Positions 1 through 5,661 are shown, counted from the first letter of the stretch. The stretch is 10,411 bases of DNA from Gammaproteobacteria bacterium (GCA_013139395.1 WTAX01000088.1:1-10411), one strand, 5' to 3'. Numbers and translations: made by a program. The notes: a model not told the origin generated them from the sequence alone.

Positions 1-334
1 CGGCTTTGATAATAGTATCGTCCAGTTGAGCCAGTATATCTCCTTGATTAACCTTATCACCTTCATGAAAGGGGAGTTTAACTAACATGCCCGGAGCCTG
101 ATTATAAAAATGAATCATCCGCTTTGGCTTTAATGTGCCGGTCAGGGTGATTTTATGATTTAGAGATTGAACTTCAGCCTGAGTGACTTCAACTGCCGGT
201 ATGGTTTTGGGTGAGCGCTTTTTTGCAGGTGCTTTGTCATCACAGCCGCTGATGAAGCCGGTAACAGTCAAGACTAAAATCATGCTGATCAGAGAAATAA
301 CCTGTTTTTTTATAGGGCTTTTTGTTATTTGCAT
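1..334 (-). CDS. RND efflux membrane fusion (periplasmic adaptor) lipoprotein, N-terminal part
   Basis: Only the first 111 codons are present; the gene runs off the left edge. The protein starts with a lipoprotein signal peptide: basic residues at 5-10, a hydrophobic stretch at about 11-27, then lipobox Ile-Ser-Gly-Cys with Cys31 as the lipidation site. The mature end reads Cys-Asp-Asp-Lys, as in AcrA; Asp at +2 is the known inner-membrane retention signal in enterobacteria. A Pro-Ala-Val-Glu-Val segment follows, then the start of the biotinyl-lipoyl-like domain (Gly-Thr-Leu-Lys-Pro, later His-Glu-Gly-Asp-Lys-Val and Gly-Asp-Ile-Leu-Ala-Gln-Leu-Asp), the classic pattern of HlyD/AcrA-type adaptors. 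Such proteins bridge an inner-membrane RND pump to an outer-membrane channel. The pump gene would be expected beyond the left edge. It is divergent from the ABC exporter at 548. The exact substrate class cannot be told. Confidence 0.9.
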   Translation of the reverse strand, partial: MQITKSPIKKQVISLISMILVLTVTGFISGCDDKAPAKKRSPKTIPAVEVTQAEVQSLNHKITLTGTLKPKRMIHFYNQAPGMLVKLPFHEGDKVNQGDILAQLDDTIIKA

Positions 335-547
335 ATTAATAATATAAGTTTAGTATTGTTTTGTTTTAGATGTATTTCAGGTTTGTTTTATGTATAGTTT
401 AATGCCAAAATTGATTAGAATAAACCATCTGCTGTCAGCTTACCTGGTTTTCTTCTTCCCTGATATCAATATAAGCACATTTATAAGCACAATAATAAGT
501 TCGGCATAATTACTGACATATAGGCTAAGGAATTTTAAATATAAACT
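335..547. promoter_or_regulatory. Divergent intergenic region between adaptor and ABC exporter genes
   Basis: This AT-rich 213-bp gap must hold the promoters of both divergent genes. I see no textbook -35/-10 pair. A 10-bp direct repeat, TATAAGCACA, occurs at 470-479 and 482-491 with a 12-bp period, so the copies lie on the same face of the helix about 60 bp upstream of the exporter start; it could be a regulator site. An AAGGA stretch near 529-533 is rather far (about 14 nt) from the exporter ATG to act as a good ribosome binding site. Confidence 0.35.
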
Positions 548-2344
548 ATGATACGCACACGTTATACGGATGCACCGCACAAAGATCGCCATGATTTATC
601 AAACCTGAAACGTATTGTACCATTTTTATGGGAGTATAAAGGGCGTGTTTTAGTGGCAATGGTTTTGTTGATCCTTGCCAAAGTCGCCACGGTAGCGGTG
701 CCTTTTATACTTAAAGATATTGTTGATTTGCTGGACTCAAAGACATTGCCGCTGGTTTTGCCGGTGACACTATTGCTCGGTTATGGCGCATTACGTCTGC
801 TCAATGTGTTATTTAGTGAACTGCGTGATACGGTCTTTGCCAGAGTGCGTTATCGTGCAATGCGCAATCTTTCCCGTGAAGTGCTGTCTCATCTGTATTC
901 TTTATCCTTACAATTTCATCTGGAACGACGTACCGGCGGTATCTCACGAGATTTAGAGCGGGGTACACGGGCTGTCTCCTCTATTATGAATTATCTGGTG
1001 TTTAATATTATTCCTACCATGGCCGAATTTATATTGGTTGCTTTTTTACTTCTGGGTGATTATGACGCGCATTTTGCCATTGTTACTTTCAGCACCATAT
1101 TGGTTTATGTCGCTTTTACACTATCAGTCACTAATTGGCGCATGCACATTCGTCACTATATGAATCGCCTGGATTCACATGCCAATGCCATGGCGGTGGA
1201 TGGTTTGATTAATTTTGAAACAGTGAAATATTTCAATAATGATGATTATGAGATTAATCGTTATGATAATACTCTGGATGAATGGGAAAATGCGGCGGTT
1301 AAGAGTCAGACTTCTATGTCCATATTAAATTTTGGTCAGGGCTGCATTATTGCTGTCGGTGTGACGATGATGATGTTTCTTGCGGCTCAGGGTGTTGTTG
1401 ACGGCAGTATGAGTATTGGTGATCTGGTTCTGGTGAATGCGCTGATGCTGCAATTATTTATACCACTGAACTTTCTGGGTATTATTTATCGTTCAATGAT
1501 GCACTCTCTTGCTGATATTGATTTAATGTTCGGTCTGTTAGACAAAAAAGGCAATGTTGCTGATAAAAAAGACGCAGTTGACCTCAAGGTCTCTGCGGGT
1601 GTCGTACGTTTTGATCATGTTGATTTCGGCTATCAGCCTGAACGACAGATCCTGCATCAGGTGAGTTTTGAAATCCCTGCGGGTAAAAAACTGGCCATTG
1701 TCGGCCCTTCCGGAGCCGGTAAATCCACTTTATCACGTTTATTATTTCGTTTTTATGATGTTGATAAGGGCAGAGTCAGTATTGATGGTCAAACTATCAG
1801 TGATGTGACACAGGAAAGCTTACGTCAGACGGTTGGTATAGTGCCTCAGGATACGGTTCTGTTTAATGAAAGTATTTATCATAATATTATCTATGCTCGC
1901 CCGGATGCCAGCGAAGATGAAGTGTTTAAAGCGGCAAAAATGGCTAATATTCATGACTTTATCAGTGAATTACCCGATGGTTATGACACTGTGGTTGGAG
2001 AGCGTGGGCTTAAACTATCCGGTGGTGAGAAACAACGAGTCGCTATTGCCCGGGTGATTTTAAAAAATCCCAAAATTCTGGTGTTTGATGAAGCCACATC
2101 CTCTTTGGATTCCCATTCAGAACAAGTTATTTTGACCTCATTGGCAGAAGTGGCCCAGCAAAGAACCACACTGGTTATTGCTCATCGCTTGTCTACCATT
2201 GCCGATGCAGATATTATTATTGTACTGGAAAATGGTAGAGTAAAAGAGCAGGGTAATCATCAGGAATTATTGGCTAAAAATGGCCTTTACACCAGCCTTT
2301 GGACTATGCAGCAGCAAGAAAAAGACAAACAGGAAATAGAATGA
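548..2344 (+). CDS. Atm1-type (ABCB/HMT family) ABC exporter, fused membrane and ATPase domains
   Basis: A 598-residue half-transporter of full family length. The N-terminal half (about 20-330) carries the hydrophobic segments of an ABC type-1 exporter domain. The C-terminal half is a complete nucleotide-binding domain: Walker A GPSGAGKST at 386-394, Q-loop Gln434, signature LSGGEKQR at 490-497, Walker B ending Asp514-Glu515, and H-loop His546. All catalytic residues are present, so it should work as a homodimer in the inner membrane. The N-terminal part (for example the PFLWEYKGR stretch near residue 25, and NFETVKYFNN) resembles the Atm1/HMT1 group, known to export glutathione- or sulfur-linked compounds and metal-thiol complexes; the substrate here is inferred from family only. 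The stop overlaps the next start in an ATGA, implying translational coupling to the receiver-like protein at 2341. Confidence 0.93.
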   Translation: MIRTRYTDAPHKDRHDLSNLKRIVPFLWEYKGRVLVAMVLLILAKVATVAVPFILKDIVDLLDSKTLPLVLPVTLLLGYGALRLLNVLFSELRDTVFARVRYRAMRNLSREVLSHLYSLSLQFHLERRTGGISRDLERGTRAVSSIMNYLVFNIIPTMAEFILVAFLLLGDYDAHFAIVTFSTILVYVAFTLSVTNWRMHIRHYMNRLDSHANAMAVDGLINFETVKYFNNDDYEINRYDNTLDEWENAAVKSQTSMSILNFGQGCIIAVGVTMMMFLAAQGVVDGSMSIGDLVLVNALMLQLFIPLNFLGIIYRSMMHSLADIDLMFGLLDKKGNVADKKDAVDLKVSAGVVRFDHVDFGYQPERQILHQVSFEIPAGKKLAIVGPSGAGKSTLSRLLFRFYDVDKGRVSIDGQTISDVTQESLRQTVGIVPQDTVLFNESIYHNIIYARPDASEDEVFKAAKMANIHDFISELPDGYDTVVGERGLKLSGGEKQRVAIARVILKNPKILVFDEATSSLDSHSEQVILTSLAEVAQQRTTLVIAHRLSTIADADIIIVLENGRVKEQGNHQELLAKNGLYTSLWTMQQQEKDKQEIE

Positions 2345-2730
2345 CAAATGCAGCGGGTTCATCTGATAAAATTCTCTTAGCGGTAATTGAGCAGGGAGGC
2401 TACCCTGATTTTACCGCTTTATATGAAGCTCAGGGCTATAAAGTGGAGACAGTTAAGTCACCACGTAAAGCCATTAGTTTCCTGAAAAAAAATAGCATTG
2501 CTATGTTGGTGGCGGAGTTTAATTTTCAAACGGATTTTCGTGATCGCACCAGTTCTTTAGAATCGATTATGGCCAGCACACAGCACCAGAAAGATATTAA
2601 GGTGGTTATTTTTATTGATCAGAATAATAAAGAGCGTTTTGAAAAGGTGAGTTCGCGCTTCGCCATTCATCAGGCATTAACCTTTCCTATCGATGAAGCA
2701 CAATTAAGTCAGGCAGTGTCTCTAAACTAA
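2341..2730 (+). CDS. Small receiver-like protein without a phospho-acceptor aspartate
   Basis: 129 residues. I chose the ATG at 2341 because it overlaps the exporter stop (ATGA), the usual coupled arrangement; an earlier in-frame Met at 2299 would lie inside the exporter and is less likely. The alternating pattern (strand KILLAVIEQ, helix, strand YKVETV, helix, strand IAMLVAEFNF, helix, strand IKVVIFIDQ, helix, strand ALTFPID, helix) looks like a CheY-like alpha/beta fold. The acidic cluster after the first strand is missing and the third strand ends in Ala-Glu-Phe rather than a clear acceptor Asp, so it is probably a pseudo-receiver acting by protein contact. Its coupling to the exporter suggests a role linked to it, but this is inference. 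A diverged fragment of the same gene occurs near 5801. Confidence 0.7.
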   Translation: MTNAAGSSDKILLAVIEQGGYPDFTALYEAQGYKVETVKSPRKAISFLKKNSIAMLVAEFNFQTDFRDRTSSLESIMASTQHQKDIKVVIFIDQNNKERFEKVSSRFAIHQALTFPIDEAQLSQAVSLN

Positions 2731-2760
2731 AGAAGTGTTTACAATTTGATTAGTGCTTAC

Positions 2761-2780
2761 GGTACTATCAAGTTATTTAC
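2761..2780 (+). repeat. Left terminal inverted repeat of the IS6-like remnant
   Basis: GGTACTATCAAGTTATTTAC; its inner 17 bases match the inverted right end (3252-3268) at 14 positions, including a ten-base identical core TCAAGTTATT. The outermost three bases are less well conserved, so the true tip is uncertain by a few bases. Confidence 0.7.
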
Positions 2781-2827
2781 ATAAAAGTCAAAAAAGCATG
2801 TTTCTATAAATTTAAGGCACAGCAAAT

Positions 2828-3223
2828 CTATGACCGGTTATTGGCATAACGATCCTGAGTATGATTCACAGCAGGCATGATTTCATTTTTTGCTGCACAG
2901 AACATCAATCACTTCACCATCTTGATCAGCTGCTCTCCAGTCCAGAGGTAATGAAGTTTAGCATCAATGGTGAGAAATGTTTCATCAAGGAACCAGCGAT
3001 CGCTTTTCTTATGAAACTTTTCACGCAGATTTTTTGATATAAGCTTGCCAAACTTATCACAGCATTGACTAATGGATTCATAGGCTGCATCAATACTTTG
3101 ATATGCCATGAGTTCTTCAATATCTCAAAAGCTGAGGGTAAATCGATAATACAACCATACAACATTGGTGATTATTTCTTTTGCGTATCGGTGTCCTGAG
3201 TAGATAATATTGCTTTTTATGGC
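2828..3223 (-). pseudogene. IS6-family DDE transposase, pseudogene (nonsense, frameshift, deletions)
   Basis: Reading the minus strand and ignoring lesions gives typical IS6 pieces in the right order: SGHRYAKEII, then VVWLYYRFTLSF, DIEELMAY, YESI-Q-CDKFG, then SDRWFLDETFLTID-KLHYLW (first catalytic Asp in DET), RAADQDGEVIDVL, and finally EIMPAVNHTQDRYANNR. Lesions seen: (1) a TGA at 3125-3127 where the family has an Arg between FTLSF and DIEEL, as a CGA-to-TGA change would give; (2) a 5-bp tandem duplication TCCAGTCCAG at 2936-2945 that shifts frame, whose removal restores LWRAADQDG; (3) loss of the block between CSKK and EIMP, which normally carries the second catalytic Asp; (4) loss of the C-terminus after NNR, including the catalytic Glu region. 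The protein cannot be active. Confidence 0.85.
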
Positions 3224-3251
3224 AAAATTATGACATTATTGGTGAAACAAA

Positions 3252-3271
3252 GTGAATAACTTGACAGCATT
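3252..3271 (-). repeat. Right terminal inverted repeat of the IS6-like remnant
   Basis: Read on the minus strand as AATGCTGTCAAGTTATTCAC. It pairs with the left end and lies about 30 bases upstream of the first recognisable transposase codons, as expected for IS6 elements. Confidence 0.7.
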
Positions 3272-3568
3272 GTCCATGTATATCCAATATTGCCATTTTA
3301 TAGATAATTAGAAGAAGATAATTTTTTATATTGTCGTTTTATTTTCCACTTTTTGCGCTTAATATCAGAATACATGGAAAATTTTCCATGTTTTGTAGTT
3401 CAATATCACAATAAGTGGAAAATAAAAGTTATACTGATAACACGGGTGTTGATTTTTCCATGTTTTATAGCTTAATATCATAATAGATGGAAAATATTTA
3501 CATCTATCTAGTCAATATCATGGAAAATTTCCATGTATTAATATAGTTAGGGAAAAAAATAAAAAAGA
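3272..3568. other. Very AT-rich non-coding stretch between IS remnant and first cassette gene
   Basis: No coding frame is supported here. The main content is the set of TTTTCCA/TGGAAAA repeats at 3342-3536. CCATGTAT occurs both near the left edge (3273-3280) and at the right (3531-3538), so the repeat region may once have been longer. The first cassette boundary (GTTAGGG) is at 3546-3552. No attI-like site or integrase promoter could be recognised with confidence. A possible -10 box (TAATAT, around 3539) lacks a good -35 partner. Confidence 0.5.
3342..3536. repeat. Array of 40-41-bp repeats with inverted TTTTCCA / TGGAAAA ends
   Basis: Three near-complete units are seen: 3342-3381 (40 bp), 3382-3422 (41 bp) and 3454-3494 (41 bp). 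Each begins TTTTCCA, contains a central TYAATATCA-AATA core and ends TGGAAAA. Units 1 and 2 abut, making a perfect 18-bp palindrome at 3373-3390 (CATGGAAAATTTTCCATG). Unit 3 follows a 31-bp spacer. A partial fourth copy ends in another near-perfect palindrome, CATGGAAA-A-TTTCCATG at 3520-3536, just before the cassette boundary. They could be iteron-like protein-binding sites, a small hairpin repeat family or remains of a miniature mobile element; nothing in the sequence decides between these. Confidence 0.7.
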
Positions 3569-4193
3569 ATGAACGAAACCATAACCACGAAAACAACAGC
3601 AATAGAAGCACATATTATTCGTGGTCGCCTTGAAGCAGAAGGAATACCAGCCTTTATTGCTTTTGAGCATCATATATGGGCAAATTGGACTTTATCAAAT
3701 GCTTTAGGTGGTGTACGCATTCAAGTTGTTTCGTCTAAAAAAGATGAAGCAATAAATGTGATTTCAAGAATTGAACATGGTGAATTTCAAAAAGAGCTTG
3801 AAAGAGAAATTGAATACACTGAAAAGCACAATTGTCCAGTCTGCAATAATGATATGGTTACTAATGTAAATTGGTCTTGGAAATTGGCTTTTTTGTCATT
3901 GTTTTTTTTAACAATACCAATTCCTTATTTTCAGAACCAATTGAAATGCACAAAATGCAACCATTCTTGGAAAGCGCATAAAAGTGCATATTCAGTTTCA
4001 GTCAAAGCTTTCATGGTTTCATTTTTTGGAGGGCTTTTACTGATTTTACTTGCTGCTTGGTATTTTTGGTGCAGGCTAAATTGTCCAATCGCAAGGTTTA
4101 TATAGGTCACAAGCCCTAACCAGAAGTTGCTCGGGAAAATCTGGTCGTGGTTTAAAAAGCAAAACCACAACCAGTTTTCCCGAGAACTAGTCG
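3547..4193 (+). mobile_element. Integron gene cassette 1
   Basis: The cassette runs from the TTAGGG after the core-site G at 3546 to the G of the attC R' box at 4193. When circularised, its 5' end would give R' = GTTAGGG, the exact reverse complement of the R'' box CCCTAAC (4114-4120) of its own attC. That match between two ends 570 bp apart is strong internal evidence that both boundaries are real. It carries one promoterless gene in the usual orientation, with attC a few bases after the stop codon. Confidence 0.85.
3569..4105 (+). CDS. Cassette 1 protein: DUF2007-like domain plus zinc-ribbon Cys pairs and two hydrophobic segments
   Basis: 178 residues, function unknown. Residues about 5-70 (ttkttaieAHIIRGRLEAEGIPAFI..., then GGVRIQVVSSKKDEAINVI) fit the DUF2007 'putative signal transducing protein' pattern: a chain that senses or binds something across a beta-alpha-beta domain with a GIPA turn. 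Two Cys pairs follow: Cys89-x2-Cys92 and Cys127-x2-Cys130, a likely zinc ribbon. A hydrophobic stretch at about 104-121 lies between the two pairs, which is unusual, and a clear transmembrane helix spans about 147-167. The start at 3569 is the only ATG near the boundary, 16 nt after an AGGGA at 3549-3553; translation initiation looks weak. The gene is more AT-rich than flanking chromosomal genes and ends 8 bases before the attC, consistent with acquisition as a cassette. Confidence 0.7.
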   Translation: MNETITTKTTAIEAHIIRGRLEAEGIPAFIAFEHHIWANWTLSNALGGVRIQVVSSKKDEAINVISRIEHGEFQKELEREIEYTEKHNCPVCNNDMVTNVNWSWKLAFLSLFFLTIPIPYFQNQLKCTKCNHSWKAHKSAYSVSVKAFMVSFFGGLLLILLAAWYFWCRLNCPIARFI

Positions 4194-4199
4194 TTAGCT
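4114..4199 (+). other. attC site 1 (end of cassette 1)
   Basis: 86 nt. Architecture: R'' CCCTAAC (4114-4120), 5-nt spacer CAGAA, L'' GTTGCTCGGG (4126-4135), central imperfect hairpin (CTGGTCGTGG at 4141-4150 against CCACAACCAG at 4165-4174), L' CCCGAGAAC (4179-4187), 5-nt spacer TAGTC, R' GTTAGCT (4193-4199). L'' and L' pair with one extra G on the 5' arm, the extrahelical base typical of attC sites. IntI-type integrases recombine such folded single strands between the G and TT of R'. Confidence 0.88.
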
Positions 4200-4234
4200 T
4201 GCAAAATAATTCAAAAGTATGATTTCTATTTGAT

Positions 4235-4477
4235 ATGGAAAATAATAAAAATAAATTACGTTGCTTAAAATGTGGTTTTTATAGACCTGAGGACGCTACA
4301 AATCCTGAATGGCAATGTCCAAATTGTCTTTCTGCTTACTCAAAAATAGAAAAATATGAACAAAATATTTCTATTTTCAATAGTGAAAGAGAAAAAGCAA
4401 AAGTATTAGGGTTAACTGAATATTTTTTTTTAGTACTATTAAATGTTGGTCTTTTTTTATTTTCTCACCAATTATAA
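4235..4477 (+). CDS. Cassette 2 protein, N-terminal part: zinc ribbon plus first membrane segment
   Basis: 80 residues in this frame. Residues 8-36 form a compact zinc ribbon: Cys10-x2-Cys13, then a Pro-rich turn with Trp26-Gln-Cys28-x2-Cys31 and a Ser-Ala-Tyr after it, a pattern common at the N-terminus of uncharacterised proteobacterial membrane proteins. A hydrophobic segment begins at about 61 (LTEYFFLVLLNVGLFLF), after which the frame ends at TAA 4475-4477, four codons beyond that segment. The adjacent -1 frame is open from 4420 to 4872 and carries the continuing membrane part, so the intact protein would have about 213 residues. No good ribosome binding site precedes the ATG. The function is unknown. 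Confidence 0.6.
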   Translation: MENNKNKLRCLKCGFYRPEDATNPEWQCPNCLSAYSKIEKYEQNISIFNSEREKAKVLGLTEYFFLVLLNVGLFLFSHQL

Positions 4478-4875
4478 ATTTTTTAGCAGATACAGTTCTA
4501 ATCTTAATAAAAACAAAATCAGTCAATGGCTTGATTTATGTCTTAACAGCACCAGGGTGGCTTTTACTTTCAATAATTTATTTTTTATCTTTGCTAATAA
4601 TTTCAATAATAATCACGATTATGACTCGGATATTTATTTCTAAAAACAAAACAAATCATCGTTCCATGTCGGTTTCAGAATTAATTATAGTTTACATGTT
4701 TATAGCGACAGGAAATTATTTGGTAACTAAAGATATGTATTTTACATCAATAATGCAAGCTACAATTACTTGCCTACTTATGTTTACCTTTTCCCAAAAA
4801 ACAACAAAGTCAAACAGTAGTTTTCTTAAAAATAAAAGGCCCAAATTTAAAATTGGTAGCAATATAAAAAGATGA
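4459..4875 (+). pseudogene. Cassette 2 protein, C-terminal part in the -1 frame (frameshifted or recoded)
   Basis: Read in the -1 frame from ATT at 4459, this continues IFSPIINFLADTVLILIK, then a strong hydrophobic segment (APGWLLLSIIYFLSLLIISIIITIM), a basic loop and another hydrophobic stretch (about 4681-4790), ending in a Lys-rich tail with TGA at 4873-4875. It directly continues the hydrophobic character of the upstream frame. A TTG at 4531 could be an independent start but has no obvious Shine-Dalgarno sequence. The switch point most likely lies at the heptamer T TTT TTA (4453-4459), which is in the phase required for -1 ribosomal slippage, or reflects loss of one T there. A nine-T run at 4423-4431 is a second candidate. 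Whether one protein is still made cannot be decided from sequence. Confidence 0.55.
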
Positions 4876-4876
4876 A

Positions 4877-4969
4877 ATCTAACAAGGAAATCAACTTCGC
4901 TCCTGCCCTTTGGGCCTACGCCGGACAGCCCAAGCTTCGCTTGAAATGCCGGTTATTGAGTCGTTGTGC
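4877..4969 (+). other. attC site 2 (end of cassette 2)
   Basis: 93 nt. R'' ATCTAAC (4877-4883, a perfect RYYYAAC), 5-nt spacer AAGGA, L'' AATCAAC (4889-4895), L' GTTATT (4952-4957), 5-nt spacer GAGTC, R' GTTGTGC (4963-4969). L'' pairs with L' with one extra C on the 5' arm. The centre holds two small inverted repeats, GCCC-TTT-GGGC near 4905-4915 and CAAGC-TTC-GCTTG at 4931-4943, which would form the hairpin tip. It starts one base after the cassette 2 stop codon. Confidence 0.82.
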
Positions 4970-5004
4970 TCAAAAAAAACAAAATCCATCCCTGAATCAC
5001 AAAT

Positions 5005-5033
5005 TTGACAATCATACTCCATTGGAGTATATT
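5005..5033 (+). promoter_or_regulatory. Sigma-70-type promoter of the toxin-antitoxin cassette
   Basis: TTGACA at 5005-5010 is a perfect -35 box, followed by exactly 17 bases and TATATT at 5028-5033 as the -10 box. A start site about 7 bases downstream would fall on or next to the toxin ATG at 5040, implying a leaderless or almost leaderless mRNA. Confidence 0.8.
5014..5030. promoter_or_regulatory. Palindromic operator between the -35 and -10 boxes
   Basis: ATACTCC-ATT-GGAGTAT is a perfect inverted repeat with 7-bp arms. It fills the promoter spacer and overlaps the -10 box, a position where a bound dimer would block RNA polymerase. The HTH antitoxin encoded at 5374 is the natural candidate binder, as autoregulation is usual for HigA-type antitoxins; this assignment is inferred. 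Confidence 0.7.
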
Positions 5034-5039
5034 GATTTT

Positions 5040-5372
5040 ATGATTACTATTGCAGAAACCGAGCAATTTCAAAAGAAAGTTTCCCAACTTCTCAGTGAAT
5101 CTGAGAAAGATGACTTAATTTCTTACCTTTCTGATAATCCAAATGCTGGAGATTTGATCCAGGGAACAGGTGGAGTAAGAAAACTTCGTTGGGCTAGGCG
5201 TGGCATGGGAAAAAGTGGTGGTACCAGAGTTATTTACTATCACCATAGTGAAATGATGCCATTATATATTTTGACCATATTTGGAAAGAATGAAAAATCT
5301 AATTTGTCCATGAATGAAAAACAAATGTTGTCAAAAGCAGTAAAACTCCTTATTAGTTATTGGAGGCATTAA
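5040..5372 (+). CDS. higB: HigB2-like toxin of the RelE/ParE superfamily
   Basis: 110 residues. I chose the ATG at 5040: the longer frame from 4872 would translate the attC site and would start upstream of the promoter. The sequence matches the RelE-fold HigB group: N-terminal helices, then NPNAGDLIQGTGGVRKLRWA, the basic stretch ARRGMGKSGGTRVIYYHH, and a C-terminal strand LYILTIFGKNEKSNLS. The GTGG-RK-R, G-GKSGG-R-IYY and LT-(I/Y)GKNE motifs are those of V. cholerae HigB2, a ribosome-dependent mRNA endonuclease that arrests growth; activity here is inferred from family. The gene precedes its antitoxin, the reversed order typical of higBA, with a one-base gap. A GGAG at 5024-5027 could act as ribosome binding site only on read-through transcripts, since it lies upstream of the predicted start site. 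Confidence 0.88.
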   Translation: MITIAETEQFQKKVSQLLSESEKDDLISYLSDNPNAGDLIQGTGGVRKLRWARRGMGKSGGTRVIYYHHSEMMPLYILTIFGKNEKSNLSMNEKQMLSKAVKLLISYWRH

Positions 5373-5373
5373 G

Positions 5374-5661
5374 ATGAGTAAAGCATTTGATGAAATCTAT
5401 GCAGGATTGAATGAAGCAATTGATCATGCAAAAGGCAAACAAACAAAAGTCATTGAACATACACCAACACCTGTTGATGTTAAAGCTATTCGAGCAAAAA
5501 CAGGGATGAGCCAGCAACAATTCTGTGCGACATTTGGTATTTCACTTGGTACTTTGCGTCATTGGGAGCAAGGTTTAAGAACTCCTAGGGGAACGGCATT
5601 AGTTCTACTTAGGGTTGTTGACAAAAACCCTTCAGCTGTCATAGACGCTATTGCAAGTTAA
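5374..5661 (+). CDS. higA: HigA2-like helix-turn-helix antitoxin
   Basis: 95 residues. A strong Shine-Dalgarno GGAGG at 5362-5366 lies inside the end of the toxin gene, 7 bases before this ATG, so the antitoxin should be made at a higher rate than the leaderless toxin. The N-terminal about 35 residues (with a Lys/Thr-rich flexible part) are the likely toxin-binding segment. Residues about 40-75 form an XRE-type HTH (KTGMSQQQFCATFGIS-GTLRHWEQG), followed by the RTPRGTALVLLRVV helix. This arrangement, disordered toxin-neutralising N-terminus and C-terminal HTH, matches HigA2 rather than MqsA (no zinc-binding Cys set). It likely represses the operon through the palindrome at 5014-5030. Confidence 0.88.
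   Translation: MSKAFDEIYAGLNEAIDHAKGKQTKVIEHTPTPVDVKAIRAKTGMSQQQFCATFGISLGTLRHWEQGLRTPRGTALVLLRVVDKNPSAVIDAIAS

Larger units (their letters stand above)
2761..3271. mobile_element. Decayed IS6-family insertion sequence remnant
   Basis: The boundaries are set by an imperfect inverted repeat: ACTATCAAGTTATTTAC at 2764-2780 matches the reverse complement of 3252-3268 (GCTGTCAAGTTATTCAC) at 14 of 17 positions. Between them lies a broken IS6-family transposase on the minus strand. The remnant is about 0.5 kb, short for IS6 elements (usually about 0.7-0.9 kb), consistent with internal deletions. No convincing 8-bp target duplication is seen on the flanks (left flank ends in GTGCTTAC, right begins GTCCATGT), so either the exact ends or the original neighbours have been lost. 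Confidence 0.8.
4194..4963 (+). mobile_element. Integron gene cassette 2
   Basis: Runs from TTAGCT of the attC1 R' box to the G of the attC2 R' box. Its 5' end would give R' = GTTAGCT on circularisation, whose complement AGCTAAC matches the R'' of attC2 (ATCTAAC, 4877-4883) at 6 of 7 positions. The whole cassette is very AT-rich and holds a single gene, apparently split by a frameshift. Confidence 0.8.

Noticed and set aside
2299..2340. An earlier ATG for the receiver-like gene inside the exporter gene.
   Set aside because: The ATGA overlap at 2341 is the usual coupled start and the extra residues are an out-of-frame reading of the exporter C-terminus.
2926..3165. A separate minus-strand reading frame overlapping the transposase remnant.
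   Set aside because: It is an alternative frame of the broken IS6 transposase; the family motifs are in the other frame.
2753..3279. An 8-bp target-site duplication flanking the IS6 relic.
   Set aside because: The flanks (ending GTGCTTAC and beginning GTCCATGT) do not match.
3342..3494. A CRISPR-like interpretation of the repeated units.
   Set aside because: Two of the units abut directly, the conserved part spans the whole unit and there are no regular unique spacers; no cas genes are present.
3300..3546. An attI site or degenerate attC immediately upstream of cassette 1.
   Set aside because: Only the GTTAGGG core is recognisable; no paired L boxes or spacer pattern could be found before it, so I treat it only as a cassette boundary.
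4872..5039. Upstream extension of the toxin reading frame to an ATG at 4872.
   Set aside because: It would translate the attC2 site, begin upstream of the TTGACA/TATATT promoter and add a segment absent from HigB-type toxins; the ATG at 5040 gives a normal-length toxin.
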